This document shows positions 1 to 7,852 of a stretch of DNA of 64,000 nt, one piece after another. Each line of letters opens with the position of its first letter. Position 1 is the stretch's first letter. A program made the translations under genes and the position numbers. Under the pieces are notes generated by a model that did no database searches, was not told the DNA's origin, and saw only the letters and a list, made by a program, of their open reading frames with translations. This stretch comes from Herbidospora daliensis (GTDB taxonomy: Bacteria > Actinomycetota > Actinomycetes > Streptosporangiales > Streptosporangiaceae): contig NZ_BBXF01000005.1 in the NCBI RefSeq assembly GCF_001570585.1, positions 682,001 through 746,000 on the forward strand. The letters are read 5' to 3'.

Positions 1-1
1 G

Positions 2-442
2 GCCGACCTGACCCGCTACGCCGACGAGCTGCGGGCCATGTGGCGGCGGCACCCGTGGATCGGCGGCGTGCGGCGTTCACTGCCCGGCCTCGGCCCCAAC
101 CAGCTCGTGCTGATCGAGCGGCTGATGGGGGTGCTCGACCCCCACGTGCCCATCGACGAGAACCTCGGCCTGGTGGCCCTGCTGAACGGCTACGTCGAGG
201 GCGTCGTGCGCGAGGAGATCGGCGCGGCCGAGCAGCTGCGCCGCAGCGGGCTCAGCGAGCCCGAGTGGATGGCGCGCAGCCACGCGCACGTCGACCGATT
301 GGTGAAGAGCGGGGACCACCCGATCTTCACCAAGATCGTGACGGAGGCGCGCCGCCCCCATCTCAGCCGCGACGACCAGTTCCGGCACGGGCTGCGGCGC
401 GTCCTCGACTGCGTCGCGGCGGCCCTCCCGCCCGCGACGTAG
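2..442 (+). CDS. TetR/AcrR family regulator, C-terminal part (5' end outside window)
   Basis: The reading frame is open from the first complete codon, so the gene starts upstream of the window and its helix-turn-helix is not visible. The 146 residues present are an all-helical ligand-binding domain of the TetR_C type (HPWIGGVRRSLPGLGPN early, then a helix with DENLGLVALLNGYVEGVV, a typical dimer-interface pattern). It would be a one-component repressor. It converges on the aldo/keto reductase gene; the stops are 10 bp apart. The effector and target cannot be read from the fragment. Confidence 0.75.
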   Translation, partial: ADLTRYADELRAMWRRHPWIGGVRRSLPGLGPNQLVLIERLMGVLDPHVPIDENLGLVALLNGYVEGVVREEIGAAEQLRRSGLSEPEWMARSHAHVDRLVKSGDHPIFTKIVTEARRPHLSRDDQFRHGLRRVLDCVAAALPPAT

Positions 443-452
443 CCGCGTCGCG

Positions 453-1286
453 TCAGTGGCCGAAGGCGTCGGAGTCGACGGCCGCCGACTCGCCCTGGTC
501 GAGGGCGCCGATGTCGGCGATCTGCTCCGGGGTGAGGCTGAAGTCGAAGACGGCCAGGTTCTCGCGCAGGCGCTCGGGGTTGGCCGACTTCGGGATGGTG
601 ACCAGGCCCAGCTCGATGTTCCAGCGGAGGATCACCTGGGCGGGCGTCCGCCCGATCTCCTCGGCGATCGAGTTGATCACCTCCTGGCCGAGGACGTCGG
701 CGCCCTGGCCGCCCAGCGGCGACCACGACTCGGTCACGATGCCGTGGGCCTGGTGGTAGGCGCGGGCCTCGTCGCGGGTGACCGCGGGGCTGAGCTGGAT
801 CTGGTTGACGTCGGGCACCACGCCGGTCTCGCCGATGACGCGGTCGAGGTGGGCCGGCTTGAAGTTCGAGGTGCCGATCGCCCTGAGGCGGCCGTCCTGC
901 AGCAGGTCGACGAGGCCCTCGTAGGCGGCGACGTAGCGGTCGAGGCCCGGGTTGGGCCAGTGGATGAGCAGCAGGTCGGCGTAGTCGAGGCCGAGACGGT
1001 CGAGGCTGGCGTCGTAGGCCTGCGGGACCAGGTCGCGGCCGTGCCAGTGGCGGTCGAACTTGGTGGTGACGAACAGTTCGTCGCGGGCGACGCCCGCGGC
1101 CTTGATGCCCCGGCCGACGCCGACCTCGTTGCCGTACGCCTCGGCCGTGTCGATGAGCCGGTAGCCGGCCTCGATGGCGGAGGCGACGGCGCGCTCGGTC
1201 TGGGCGTCGTTCATGGGCGAGGTGCCCAGGCCGAGTCGCGGCATGTCGGCGCCGTGGGCCAGCCGGACGGTGGGAGTCGTGATCAC
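453..1286 (-). CDS. Aldo/keto reductase
   Basis: The product is a 277-residue cytosolic NADPH-dependent carbonyl reductase of the AKR fold (TIM barrel). The catalytic tetrad is visible: D46 and Y51 in GYRLIDTAEAYGNE, K76 in FVTTKFD, and H109 in LLLIHWPNP. The NADP-binding end is present as TIPKSANPERLRENL. The length and motifs fit the 2,5-diketo-gluconate reductase-like AKR5 group; the actual substrate is unknown. It is transcribed toward the TetR fragment at the window edge and away from the TetR/DUF1772 scar, so no regulator is clearly assigned. Confidence 0.93.
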   Translation of the reverse strand: MITTPTVRLAHGADMPRLGLGTSPMNDAQTERAVASAIEAGYRLIDTAEAYGNEVGVGRGIKAAGVARDELFVTTKFDRHWHGRDLVPQAYDASLDRLGLDYADLLLIHWPNPGLDRYVAAYEGLVDLLQDGRLRAIGTSNFKPAHLDRVIGETGVVPDVNQIQLSPAVTRDEARAYHQAHGIVTESWSPLGGQGADVLGQEVINSIAEEIGRTPAQVILRWNIELGLVTIPKSANPERLRENLAVFDFSLTPEQIADIGALDQGESAAVDSDAFGH

Positions 1287-1302
1287 GGGCGCAGTCTAGG
1301 CG

Positions 1303-1587
1303 TCAGGCCAGGAGGGTGTCGCAAAGCACGCGGGACAGCCAGTCACGGCATTCCTCCGGCGTCCAGCCGGCCACCTCCGTCAGGTGCTCGAACACCTCCG
1401 GCGAGGTCAGCGCGTAGATGTGGGCGGCGGCCCGCTCGACCGTCAGGCCGTCGCGCAGCGCGCCCACCTCCTTCAGGTGGGCGGCCGGGCCGCGACCGCC
1501 GGCGAGGCGCTGGTGTTCGGTGGCGGCCAGCACCTCGGCCAGCCCGGCGTCGGCGGCCGCCGCGGCCCGCAGGACGCGGTGGACGGG
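1303..1587 (-). pseudogene. TetR family regulator, 3' fragment only
   Basis: About 90 C-terminal residues in the minus frame (HRVLRAAAAADAGLAEVL at the start, ALTSPEVFEHLTEVAGWTPEECRDWL near the end) match the effector domain of TetR regulators, where the ALTSPE-W-P-W pattern is characteristic. No helix-turn-helix and no start precede it. Upstream of about 1587 the frame continues only as antisense of the plus-strand gene. The 5' half has been lost, so this is a remnant. The breakpoint sits within a few codons of where the oppositely oriented DUF1772-like remnant begins. Confidence 0.7.
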
Positions 1588-1589
1588 CC

Positions 1590-1884
1590 CGACCCGCTGA
1601 CGTGCCTGGCGCTGCTGGTGGCGGCGTGCGTGCTGGGATACGGGCGCGGCGGGACCGGGTTCTGGCTGAGCGCCGGCGCGGTGGTGCTCGTCGTCGCGGT
1701 GATCGTGCTCACGGTGACGCGGCTCGACGCGCTCAACCGGCTCGCCGACTCGTGGGATCCCGATCTGCTGCCGGCCGACTGGGCGCGGGCGCGCGCGGAA
1801 TGGTGGAACCTCCATCTCGTGCGCACCGCGATGGCCGTCGCCGGATTCCTCCTCCTGTTACTCGCCCCGGCGCTGCACGAGTGA
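1590..1884 (+). pseudogene. DUF1772-like (anthrone oxygenase-like) membrane protein, 3' fragment
   Basis: The plus frame from about 1590 reads DPLTCLALLVAACVLGYGRGG, a hydrophobic segment (FWLSAGAVVLVVAVIVLTVT), a soluble stretch ending ADWARARAEWWNLHLVRTA, and a last membrane helix. The W-x2-L-H-L-V-R-T-A segment before the last helix is the pattern seen in DUF1772/anthrone-oxygenase-like proteins. The usual N-terminal pair of helices is absent and no start codon with a ribosome site is near. It faces away from the TetR remnant. The simplest reading is one deletion that removed the shared promoter and both 5' ends of a divergent pair. Confidence 0.6.
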
Positions 1885-1907
1885 GTGAATTCAATTGTCG
1901 AAGAAAC

Positions 1908-1940
1908 AGCGGAGCCCTTTCGCGGGAAAAGGGCTCCGCT
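1908..1940. terminator. Bidirectional terminator hairpin
   Basis: A 13-bp perfect stem (AGCGGAGCCCTTT at 1908-1920 paired with AAAGGGCTCCGCT at 1928-1940) with a 7-nt loop, followed by TTGTC on the plus side. It lies between the converging DUF1772-like remnant (stop 1884) and the secreted repeat protein (stop 1953). Confidence 0.85.
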
Positions 1941-1952
1941 TTGTCAAAAAGG

Positions 1953-2852
1953 TCAGCCCGGCGGGAAGGCGCCGTTCTTGGCGACCGGCAGGGCCAGCTG
2001 GCTGGCGCCGGTCAGCACGGCCTGTTCCGCCGGGAGATGGGCGAGGACGGGGTTGATGTGCCGCAGCTGCAGCCCGACCTGCGGCGTGGCGGCGACGTTC
2101 AGGTCGAACTTCTCCAGGTCGATCCAGCGGATGATGCTGAAGACGTCGCTGGGGATGTTGTCACCGGCCTTCTGCACCGGTACGCACAACTGGCGGGCGT
2201 AGCCGACCTGGGCGGCGTGCGCCGGGATGATCGGCGCCAGCACGGGGTTGAGCTGGCGCAGGCCCAGCTGCGTGTTCAGCGGCGCGTTCGGGGTGATGCC
2301 GTAGCACTTCAGGTCGATGTGCCGCACCAGCTTCAGCACGTCGTCCGGCGGGACCGCGTTGTTCTTGATCACCGGCACGCAGAGGTGCTGCGGGCTGGTC
2401 ATGGTGATCTGCGTGCGCGGGAAGCCCTGGAGCAGCGGGTTGAGGTGGCTTAGGACCAACCCGGTGTTCACGGTGGCGCCCGAGATCCGGTAGCACGACA
2501 GGTCGATGTAGCGGATGAAGTCGAGCGACGGCGACGGCGGGATCTGGTTGTTCTTGGCGACCGGGACGCAGAGCTGCTCGCGCGGGCCGAGCGTGACGGT
2601 CTCGATCGGCAGGTTGGCCAGCACCGGGTTGATGTGCCGCAGTTGCAGCACGGTGGCCGGCGGCTGGTAGTAGCTGGTCTTGAAGCATTCCAGATCGAGG
2701 TAGGCCGTCAGCTCCTTCGGCGACGGCAGCGAGACGGCGGCGGCCGGCGGCACGGCGAGGAACGCCACGGAGAGCATGGCGACGGTGACGGACGCGATGC
2801 GCCGGAACATCGATTTCCGGCGCTTGTGAATTCCGATTACGGCTCGGTCCAT
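1953..2852 (-). CDS. Secreted four-repeat protein (DUF7450-like repeats)
   Basis: The product is a 299-residue exported protein. A start at 2852 is preferred because GGAG lies 6 nt before that ATG; 2867 is an upstream alternative and 2810 an internal one with a weak ribosome site. An arginine/lysine-rich n-region, a hydrophobic stretch (VTVAMLSVAFLAVPPAAA) and an AxA-like site form a signal peptide. The mature part is four repeats of about 62 residues. Each has an IDL-x-C-Y/F motif, an LNP-V or INP-V core, and LCVPV-KN at its end. The pattern resembles DUF7450 modules, whose function is not established. Repeats 1-3 keep two cysteines; repeat 4 has lost both (LEKF and QLALPV). No catalytic motif is visible, so binding or structure is more likely than enzymology. 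Confidence 0.8.
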   Translation of the reverse strand: MDRAVIGIHKRRKSMFRRIASVTVAMLSVAFLAVPPAAAVSLPSPKELTAYLDLECFKTSYYQPPATVLQLRHINPVLANLPIETVTLGPREQLCVPVAKNNQIPPSPSLDFIRYIDLSCYRISGATVNTGLVLSHLNPLLQGFPRTQITMTSPQHLCVPVIKNNAVPPDDVLKLVRHIDLKCYGITPNAPLNTQLGLRQLNPVLAPIIPAHAAQVGYARQLCVPVQKAGDNIPSDVFSIIRWIDLEKFDLNVAATPQVGLQLRHINPVLAHLPAEQAVLTGASQLALPVAKNGAFPPG

Positions 2853-2997
2853 TGCGGCTCCAAACAATGAGGGGTCAGGCCTCCTTGACCCTGAGTGTGA
2901 GCCGCGGTCGACGCCATTTCAATTTACCGTCGCCACTTTTTTTGCCGCACGAATTCCGGCCCGGCGGAAAATATTGTGATATTTCAAATAACGCCGC

Positions 2998-3546
2998 TTA
3001 GGCCGCCGGCAGCGACGGGTGGGGGGTCCAGGGAGACGGCGCGGAGATCGCCCAGCGTTCGTGGTCGCGCCAGGCGCCGTCGATGTAGAGGTAGGCGGGC
3101 GACAGGCCCTCGTACCGGAAGCCGAGCCGCCGGACCAGCGCCAGCGACGCCGCGTTGCCCGGTTGGATGTTGGCCTCCAGCCGGTGCAGCCGCAGTTCCC
3201 CGAAGGCGTGGCGCAGGGTGAGGACGAGCCCTTCCGTCATGTAGCCCTGGCCGGCCGACGGCGCGAACGCCGCGTAGCCGATGGACGCGCCCTGGTAGCG
3301 CCCGCGGATGATCGAGTTGATGTTGACCACGCCGACGGCGGCGCCGGTCTCCCTGACTCTGATCAGGAAGCCGAGGTTGGCGCCGTCGGCGAAGCGGGTC
3401 ATCCAGGCGTGGAACGCCTCCGGGGTCGCGGGCAGCTGCATCCACGGATGGTGGAGCTCGGCGCTCGCCGCCACCAGGGAGCAGAACTCGTCCTGGTCGG
3501 CGGCGGTGAAGGGGGACAGTTCCACCCGTGACGGCATTTCGGACAT
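2998..3546 (-). CDS. GNAT family N-acetyltransferase (RimJ/RimL type)
   Basis: A 182-residue acetyl-CoA-dependent N-acyltransferase. The acetyl-CoA loop region is SAGQGYMTEGLVLTLRHAF and the motif-B end is IQPGNAASLALVRRLGFRYEG, both typical of RimJ/RimL-like GNATs that acetylate protein N-termini, amino acids or drugs. It begins 10 bp downstream of the Gfo/Idh/MocA gene stop on the same strand and is probably cotranscribed with it. A second ATG three codons in (MPSR) is an alternative start. The substrate is unknown. Confidence 0.88.
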   Translation of the reverse strand: MSEMPSRVELSPFTAADQDEFCSLVAASAELHHPWMQLPATPEAFHAWMTRFADGANLGFLIRVRETGAAVGVVNINSIIRGRYQGASIGYAAFAPSAGQGYMTEGLVLTLRHAFGELRLHRLEANIQPGNAASLALVRRLGFRYEGLSPAYLYIDGAWRDHERWAISAPSPWTPHPSLPAA

Positions 3547-3556
3547 GCACCGAACC

Positions 3557-4597
3557 TTAGGGCCTGTGCTCGACCGGCTCCCAGCGTCCGGTCTTCATCG
3601 ACAGGTAGCAGGCGTCGATGATCCGGTTGACCACCACGCCGTCGTCGAAGGTCTCCAGCGGCGTCTCCCCGGCGGCGAACCGGTCGACGAAGTGCCGCAT
3701 CTGCTGCGAGAAGCCGTACGCCCGGGTCTCCTCCGGCACCGGGTAGACCCAGCCGGTGTCCGCGTCGGCCTTCTCCACCAGGTAGCCGACGGGCTGGGTG
3801 ATGAAGCCCCACACGGGTGTCGAGGCGGTGTCGGTGACCAGGCGGCCGGCGCTGCCGACGAACTCGTGCCGCAGTTGCATGCCGCCCTTCTCCACCCACG
3901 ACGACTCGATCGAGGCGACCTGGCCCCCGGCGAACTTCAGCAGCGCGATGGCGGTGTCCTCGCCGGTGGTCTTGTCCTTGTGGGCCAGCGTCGCGCCCCA
4001 GGCGAAGACCTCGACGACCGGGTTGTCCTTGCCGAAGAAGTGCCGGGCCGACTCGACCGTGTGGCAGCCCATGTCGAGCAGCGCGCCGCCGCCCGCGGTC
4101 TCGGCGTCCCAGAAGTGGGGGGCGTGCGGGCCGGAGTGGCCCTCGCGGGCGCGCATCCAGAGCACGTCGCCGATGCCGCCCGCCTCGACGATCTCGTGGG
4201 CCTTGGCGATGTTGGGCGAGAAGACCGAGCTCTCGGCGTAGCCGTGCCAGATGCCGGCCTCGGTCACCACCTTGAGGATCTCCTCGGCCTCCGGGCCGGT
4301 GCGCGCGAGCGGCTTCGTGCACACGACGCCCTTGCCCGCGGCGGCCACGTGCCGGACCGCCTCCAGGTGGACCTCGTTCGGCAGGGCGACGACGACGAGG
4401 TCCACGGCCGGGTCCTCGCAGAGCGCCTGCATGGTCTCGTGTGGTCTCGTGTTGCGTCCCGGTCGGGCGGCGAAAGCGGCGGCCCTCTCGGGCGATCGGG
4501 AGTAGTGCGCGACGAGCTCCGCACCCTTCACGTCGTCGAGTGCGTCGGCGTAACACTCACCGATAAACCCTGCACCGAGCAGGCCGACACCGATCAT
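3557..4597 (-). CDS. Gfo/Idh/MocA family oxidoreductase
   Basis: A 346-residue NAD(P)-dependent sugar or polyol dehydrogenase. The Rossmann GLLGAGFIGECYADAL is at the N-terminus, followed by DLVVVALPNEVHLEAV, the family EKP-like KPLA motif (VVCTKPLARTGPEAEE), and the catalytic-domain signature GGGALLDMGCHTVESARHFF with its histidine. The start at 4597 is set by GGAGG 6 nt upstream; the frame is open further 5' without a ribosome site. It diverges from the ABC importer, with which it shares a 175-bp control region containing phased ACC(A/T) repeats. A role in oxidising the imported carbohydrate is inferred from this arrangement. Confidence 0.92.
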   Translation of the reverse strand: MIGVGLLGAGFIGECYADALDDVKGAELVAHYSRSPERAAAFAARPGRNTRPHETMQALCEDPAVDLVVVALPNEVHLEAVRHVAAAGKGVVCTKPLARTGPEAEEILKVVTEAGIWHGYAESSVFSPNIAKAHEIVEAGGIGDVLWMRAREGHSGPHAPHFWDAETAGGGALLDMGCHTVESARHFFGKDNPVVEVFAWGATLAHKDKTTGEDTAIALLKFAGGQVASIESSWVEKGGMQLRHEFVGSAGRLVTDTASTPVWGFITQPVGYLVEKADADTGWVYPVPEETRAYGFSQQMRHFVDRFAAGETPLETFDDGVVVNRIIDACYLSMKTGRWEPVEHRP

Positions 4598-4662
4598 CTG
4601 GTCCTCCGGACGCGGTTCCAGGCGGCAAAGGGCACGCCGTGGTTCGAAAGGTAGCATCACCG

Positions 4663-4690
4663 TAAACCAAAGCAATACCTCTTGTTACCA
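4663..4690. promoter_or_regulatory. Phased TGGT(A/T) repeat array (minus-strand orientation)
   Basis: Three copies of the half-site read on the plus strand as AACCA (4665-4669), TACCT (4676-4680) and TACCA (4686-4690), 11 and 10 bp apart. They lie between the divergent oxidoreductase and solute-binding protein genes. The same half-site recurs in the GntR and amine oxidase control regions, so it is proposed as the operator of this locus; the binding protein is not known. Confidence 0.5.
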
Positions 4691-4772
4691 CGCAGGTCGT
4701 CTGTGTACGCTGCCGCATCAGGCGCTGGCCTCCGGGGGAGCAAGCGATGACAACGAAGCGAGAGGCAACCCC

Positions 4773-6077
4773 ATGCATGCAATACGTGCATCCGTTGCGT
4801 TGGTCGCGGCAGCGGCTGCCGTCCTGACCTCGGCCTGCGCGCCGTCGGCGACACCCGTGACCACCGGCGGCGGTTCCGCCCCGGCCGCCGCCGGCGAGAA
4901 GACCGTGCTGACACTGGGAAGCTGGCGCACCGAGGACCTGGCGATGTGGGAGGACGAGATCCTCCCCGCCTTCGAGAAGTCCCACCCGAACATCGACGTC
5001 AAGTTCGCGGCGACCAACACCAACGAGTACAACGCGGCCATCCAGTCGCAGGTCGACGGCGGCACCGGCCCCGACCTCATCACCTGCCGGCCCTACGACG
5101 TGAACCGCTCGTGGATCAAGAAGGGCTACTTCGAGAAGCTCGACGGCAAGCCGATGCTCGACTCGTTCGAGCCGCTCGCGCTCGACCCGTGGTCGGACGA
5201 CGCCGGCAGCCGCTACTGCCTGCCGACCGCCGCCGTGCTGGCCGGCTTCTACTACAACAAGGACATCTTCGCCGAGCTCGGCCTCCAGGTGCCGACCACC
5301 CAGGAGGAGTTCCTGGCGGTGCTCAAGAAGATCAAGGACAACGGCAAGTACACGCCGCTCGCGGTCGGCTCGTCGGAGTCGTGGCAGCTGGCCTACAACG
5401 GCCTCTACAGCATCGGCCCGGTCTACTGGAAGGGCGAGGAGGGCCGGCAGGGCCTCATCAAGGGCACCAAGAAGGTCACCGACCCCGACTTCCAGAAGGC
5501 CTTCGAGGCGTTCGCCGCGTGGAAGCCCTACCTGCCCAAGGGCTTCGAGAGCCTGAAGTACCCGGACATGACGCAGCTGTTCACGCTCGGCAAGGCCGCG
5601 ATCCTGCCCGACGGCTCGTGGAACATCAACCAGGTCGCCGTCGACGGGCTCAACGTCGGCGTCTTCGGCCCGCCGACCGACGTCGCCGGGGGCGAGCGCT
5701 ACCTCCAGGAGATGCCCGACATGGCGATCGGCGTCAGCGCGGCCAGCAAGAACAAGGCCGCCGCCGAGGAGTTCCTCGCCTGGACCGCCACCCCCGAGTT
5801 CCTGGAGTTGTACGTCAACAAGCTGCCCGGCTTCTTCTCGATGGCCAAGCAGCCCGTGACGTACACCAACGCACTGGCCCAGAGCTTCGCCGACCTGAAG
5901 AACGGCGCCAAGCTCACCCCGCGCCTCGGCCTCGACCGGCTCAGCGCCGGCACTCCCCCGTTCGACGACGAGGTGTGGCGGGTGCTCCAGCTCATGCTCA
6001 ACGAGGACCTCAGCGCGCAGAAGGCGACCGAGGAACTCCAGAAGGGCCTCGCCAGCTGGTACACGCCGCAGCAGTGA
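4773..6077 (+). CDS. ABC transporter sugar-type substrate-binding lipoprotein
   Basis: A 434-residue extracytoplasmic solute-binding protein of the carbohydrate cluster (family 1). The signal peptide ends in the lipobox LTSAC with lipidated C22, followed by a Gly/Ala/Pro linker. The binding fold shows LTLGSWRTEDLAMWEDEILPAFEKSHPNI at the start, ADGTG-like GGTGPDLITCRP, and the hinge segment LFTLGKAAILPDGSW. It heads a three-gene importer operon without its own ATPase, as is common in actinomycetes that use a shared MsiK-type ATPase. Two tryptophan/aromatic-rich segments (WQLAYNGLYSIGPVYWKG) are consistent with a carbohydrate ligand, which cannot be named. Confidence 0.95.
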   Translation: MHAIRASVALVAAAAAVLTSACAPSATPVTTGGGSAPAAAGEKTVLTLGSWRTEDLAMWEDEILPAFEKSHPNIDVKFAATNTNEYNAAIQSQVDGGTGPDLITCRPYDVNRSWIKKGYFEKLDGKPMLDSFEPLALDPWSDDAGSRYCLPTAAVLAGFYYNKDIFAELGLQVPTTQEEFLAVLKKIKDNGKYTPLAVGSSESWQLAYNGLYSIGPVYWKGEEGRQGLIKGTKKVTDPDFQKAFEAFAAWKPYLPKGFESLKYPDMTQLFTLGKAAILPDGSWNINQVAVDGLNVGVFGPPTDVAGGERYLQEMPDMAIGVSAASKNKAAAEEFLAWTATPEFLELYVNKLPGFFSMAKQPVTYTNALAQSFADLKNGAKLTPRLGLDRLSAGTPPFDDEVWRVLQLMLNEDLSAQKATEELQKGLASWYTPQQ

Positions 6078-6082
6078 GAACC

Positions 6083-6113
6083 GTGCCGGGCCCCCTCCCT
6101 CGGGGCCCGGCAC
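6083..6113 (+). terminator. Intra-operon stem-loop after the binding-protein gene
   Basis: A 12-bp perfect stem (GTGCCGGGCCCC at 6083-6094 with GGGGCCCGGCAC at 6102-6113) and a 7-nt loop sit 5 bp after the stop of the binding protein and 25 bp before the first permease. There is no strong T run. Such stems usually stabilise the upstream mRNA or partly terminate, giving excess binding protein over permease. Confidence 0.7.
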
Positions 6114-6138
6114 CCTTCTGCGATCCGAAAGGCACGTC

Positions 6139-7017
6139 TTGAACCGGGCCCACTACCGCTACTTCCTCGCGTTCACCCTGCCCGCCCTCGCGGTCTACGT
6201 GGTGTTCGCGGCGCTCCCGCTGGTGAACTCCATCTGGTACAGCCTGTACGACACCGACTCGGGCGTCGCCAGGTTCGTCGGCCTGGAGAACTACGTCTAC
6301 CTGTTCACCAACCCGACGACCAGCGAGCGTTTCTGGAACGCGCTGACCAACAACCTGGAGTTCTTCGCCATCCACCTGCTCGTGGAGGTGCCGCTCGGCC
6401 TGCTGCTGGCCGCGCTGCTCACCTCCGGCAGGCTGCGCCGGTCGACGGGCCTCTACCGGACGTTGTTGTTCATCCCGACCACGTTGTCGGTGGTGATCGT
6501 CGGCTTCGTGTGGCGGCTCATCATCAACCCGCTGTGGGGCCTGGTCGACTTCCCCCTGCTCGGCGACGAGCGCACCGCGCTGCCGACCATCTCGCTGATG
6601 TCGGTCTGGCAGTACGTCGGCATCCCCATGATCTTTCTGTACGCCGCCCTGCTGGCCGTCCCCAACGACGTGCTGGAGGCCGCCCGGGTCGAGGGATCGG
6701 GCGCCTGGTCGACGTTCTGGCGGGTGAAGTTCCCGCTGATCGCGCCGCAGTTCGGGCTGATCGCGATCCTGACGTACATCTGGACCTTCAACGGCTTCGA
6801 CCTGGTCTTCGCGCTGAACGGCTCGGCCCCCGGCCCCAACTACAGCACCGACATCCTCGGCACGCTGTTCTACCGCACGTTCTTCGGATCGAGCGGGCAA
6901 CTCTCCGACCTCGACCTGGGCGCGACGGTGGCCAGCGTGATCTTCCTGATCATCCTGGTCGTCACCGCCGCCTACTTCGGGCTGCTGCACCGCCGTCTCA
7001 GGAGTTACGAACTGTGA
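6139..7017 (+). CDS. ABC transporter permease (MalF/UgpA type)
   Basis: A 292-residue inner-membrane permease with about six transmembrane helices. It begins at a TTG codon with GAAAGG 7 nt upstream. The cytoplasmic EAA loop that contacts the ATPase is visible as LEAARVEGSGAWSTFWRVKFPLIAPQF. It lies downstream of the binding-protein gene and overlaps the next permease by 4 nt (GTGA), which indicates coupled translation. Together they form the heterodimeric channel of a carbohydrate importer. Confidence 0.95.
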   Translation: MNRAHYRYFLAFTLPALAVYVVFAALPLVNSIWYSLYDTDSGVARFVGLENYVYLFTNPTTSERFWNALTNNLEFFAIHLLVEVPLGLLLAALLTSGRLRRSTGLYRTLLFIPTTLSVVIVGFVWRLIINPLWGLVDFPLLGDERTALPTISLMSVWQYVGIPMIFLYAALLAVPNDVLEAARVEGSGAWSTFWRVKFPLIAPQFGLIAILTYIWTFNGFDLVFALNGSAPGPNYSTDILGTLFYRTFFGSSGQLSDLDLGATVASVIFLIILVVTAAYFGLLHRRLRSYEL

Positions 7018-7847
7018 AAAGCAACCGAGACCGCGCCGGGTCGCTCGTGACGCACGCGCTGCTGATCTTCTTCGCGCTGCTCGCGGTCGCGCCCATCCTG
7101 GTGATCGTGGTCAACTCGTTCAAGACCACGCAGGGCATCTTCGGCCAGCCGTTCGCGCTGCCGAACGCCGAGACCTTCAGCCTCGGCGGCTACGAGCGGG
7201 TGTTCACGCGCGGGCAGTTCGTCACCAACTACGGCAACAGCCTCATCGTCACGGTCGGCTCCACGGTCGCCACGCTGGTGCTGGCGACGCTGGCGGCCTT
7301 CGCGCTCACCGAGTACAAGGTGCGGTTCGCGCCGCTCGTGGGCGGGTTCTTCGTGCTGGGCATCATGTTGCCGATCCGCCTGGGCACCGTGCCGATCATC
7401 AAGACGATGATCTCGTGGCAGCTCATGGACACGCTGGTGGCGCTGATCCTGGTCTACACGGCGATGAGCCTGCCGCTGGCGATCGCGCTGCTCATGACGT
7501 ACTTCAAGGCGGTGCCGGGCGCCATCAAGGAGGCCGCGCGCATCGACGGCGCGGGCGAGCTGCGCACCCTGACGATCACGCTGCCGATGGTGCGGCCGGG
7601 GCTGGCGGCGGTGGCGTCGGTGACGATGTTGCCGATCTGGAACGACCTGTGGTTCCCGCTGATCCTCGCGCCGAGCAAGGAGAACCAGACGGTGACGCTC
7701 GGCGTGCAGCAGTTCGTGGGGCAGTTCCTGAACGACTACCCGGCGCTGCTGGGCGCGCTCACGCTGGGCGCGGTGCCGCTGATCGTGCTGTTCGTGGTGT
7801 TCTCGCGGCAGTTCATCCAGGGCCTGAGCGCGGGCATCGGCAAGTGA
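7014..7847 (+). CDS. ABC transporter permease (MalG/UgpE type)
   Basis: A 277-residue permease starting at the GTG that overlaps the previous stop. Six hydrophobic segments are visible, and the EAA motif is KEAARIDGAGELRTLTITLPMVRPGL, with the invariant glycine 18 residues before the end of the motif. The conserved WN-W/L-F segment is IWNDLWFPLIL. It completes the importer. The operon ends here: 5 bp separate its stop from the convergent GntR gene, and no hairpin is visible between them. Confidence 0.95.
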   Translation: MKSNRDRAGSLVTHALLIFFALLAVAPILVIVVNSFKTTQGIFGQPFALPNAETFSLGGYERVFTRGQFVTNYGNSLIVTVGSTVATLVLATLAAFALTEYKVRFAPLVGGFFVLGIMLPIRLGTVPIIKTMISWQLMDTLVALILVYTAMSLPLAIALLMTYFKAVPGAIKEAARIDGAGELRTLTITLPMVRPGLAAVASVTMLPIWNDLWFPLILAPSKENQTVTLGVQQFVGQFLNDYPALLGALTLGAVPLIVLFVVFSRQFIQGLSAGIGK

Positions 7848-7852
7848 ACCTG

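Noticed and set aside
456-2453. Very long plus-strand open frame across the aldo/keto reductase and repeat protein genes
   Set aside because: It is antisense of real genes; the composition (repeated G/A/V/R/D blocks) is that of a GC-rich shadow frame and no family pattern is present.
4557-6113. 518-codon minus frame opposite the solute-binding protein
   Set aside because: Shadow of the binding-protein gene, whose signal peptide and lipobox are clear.
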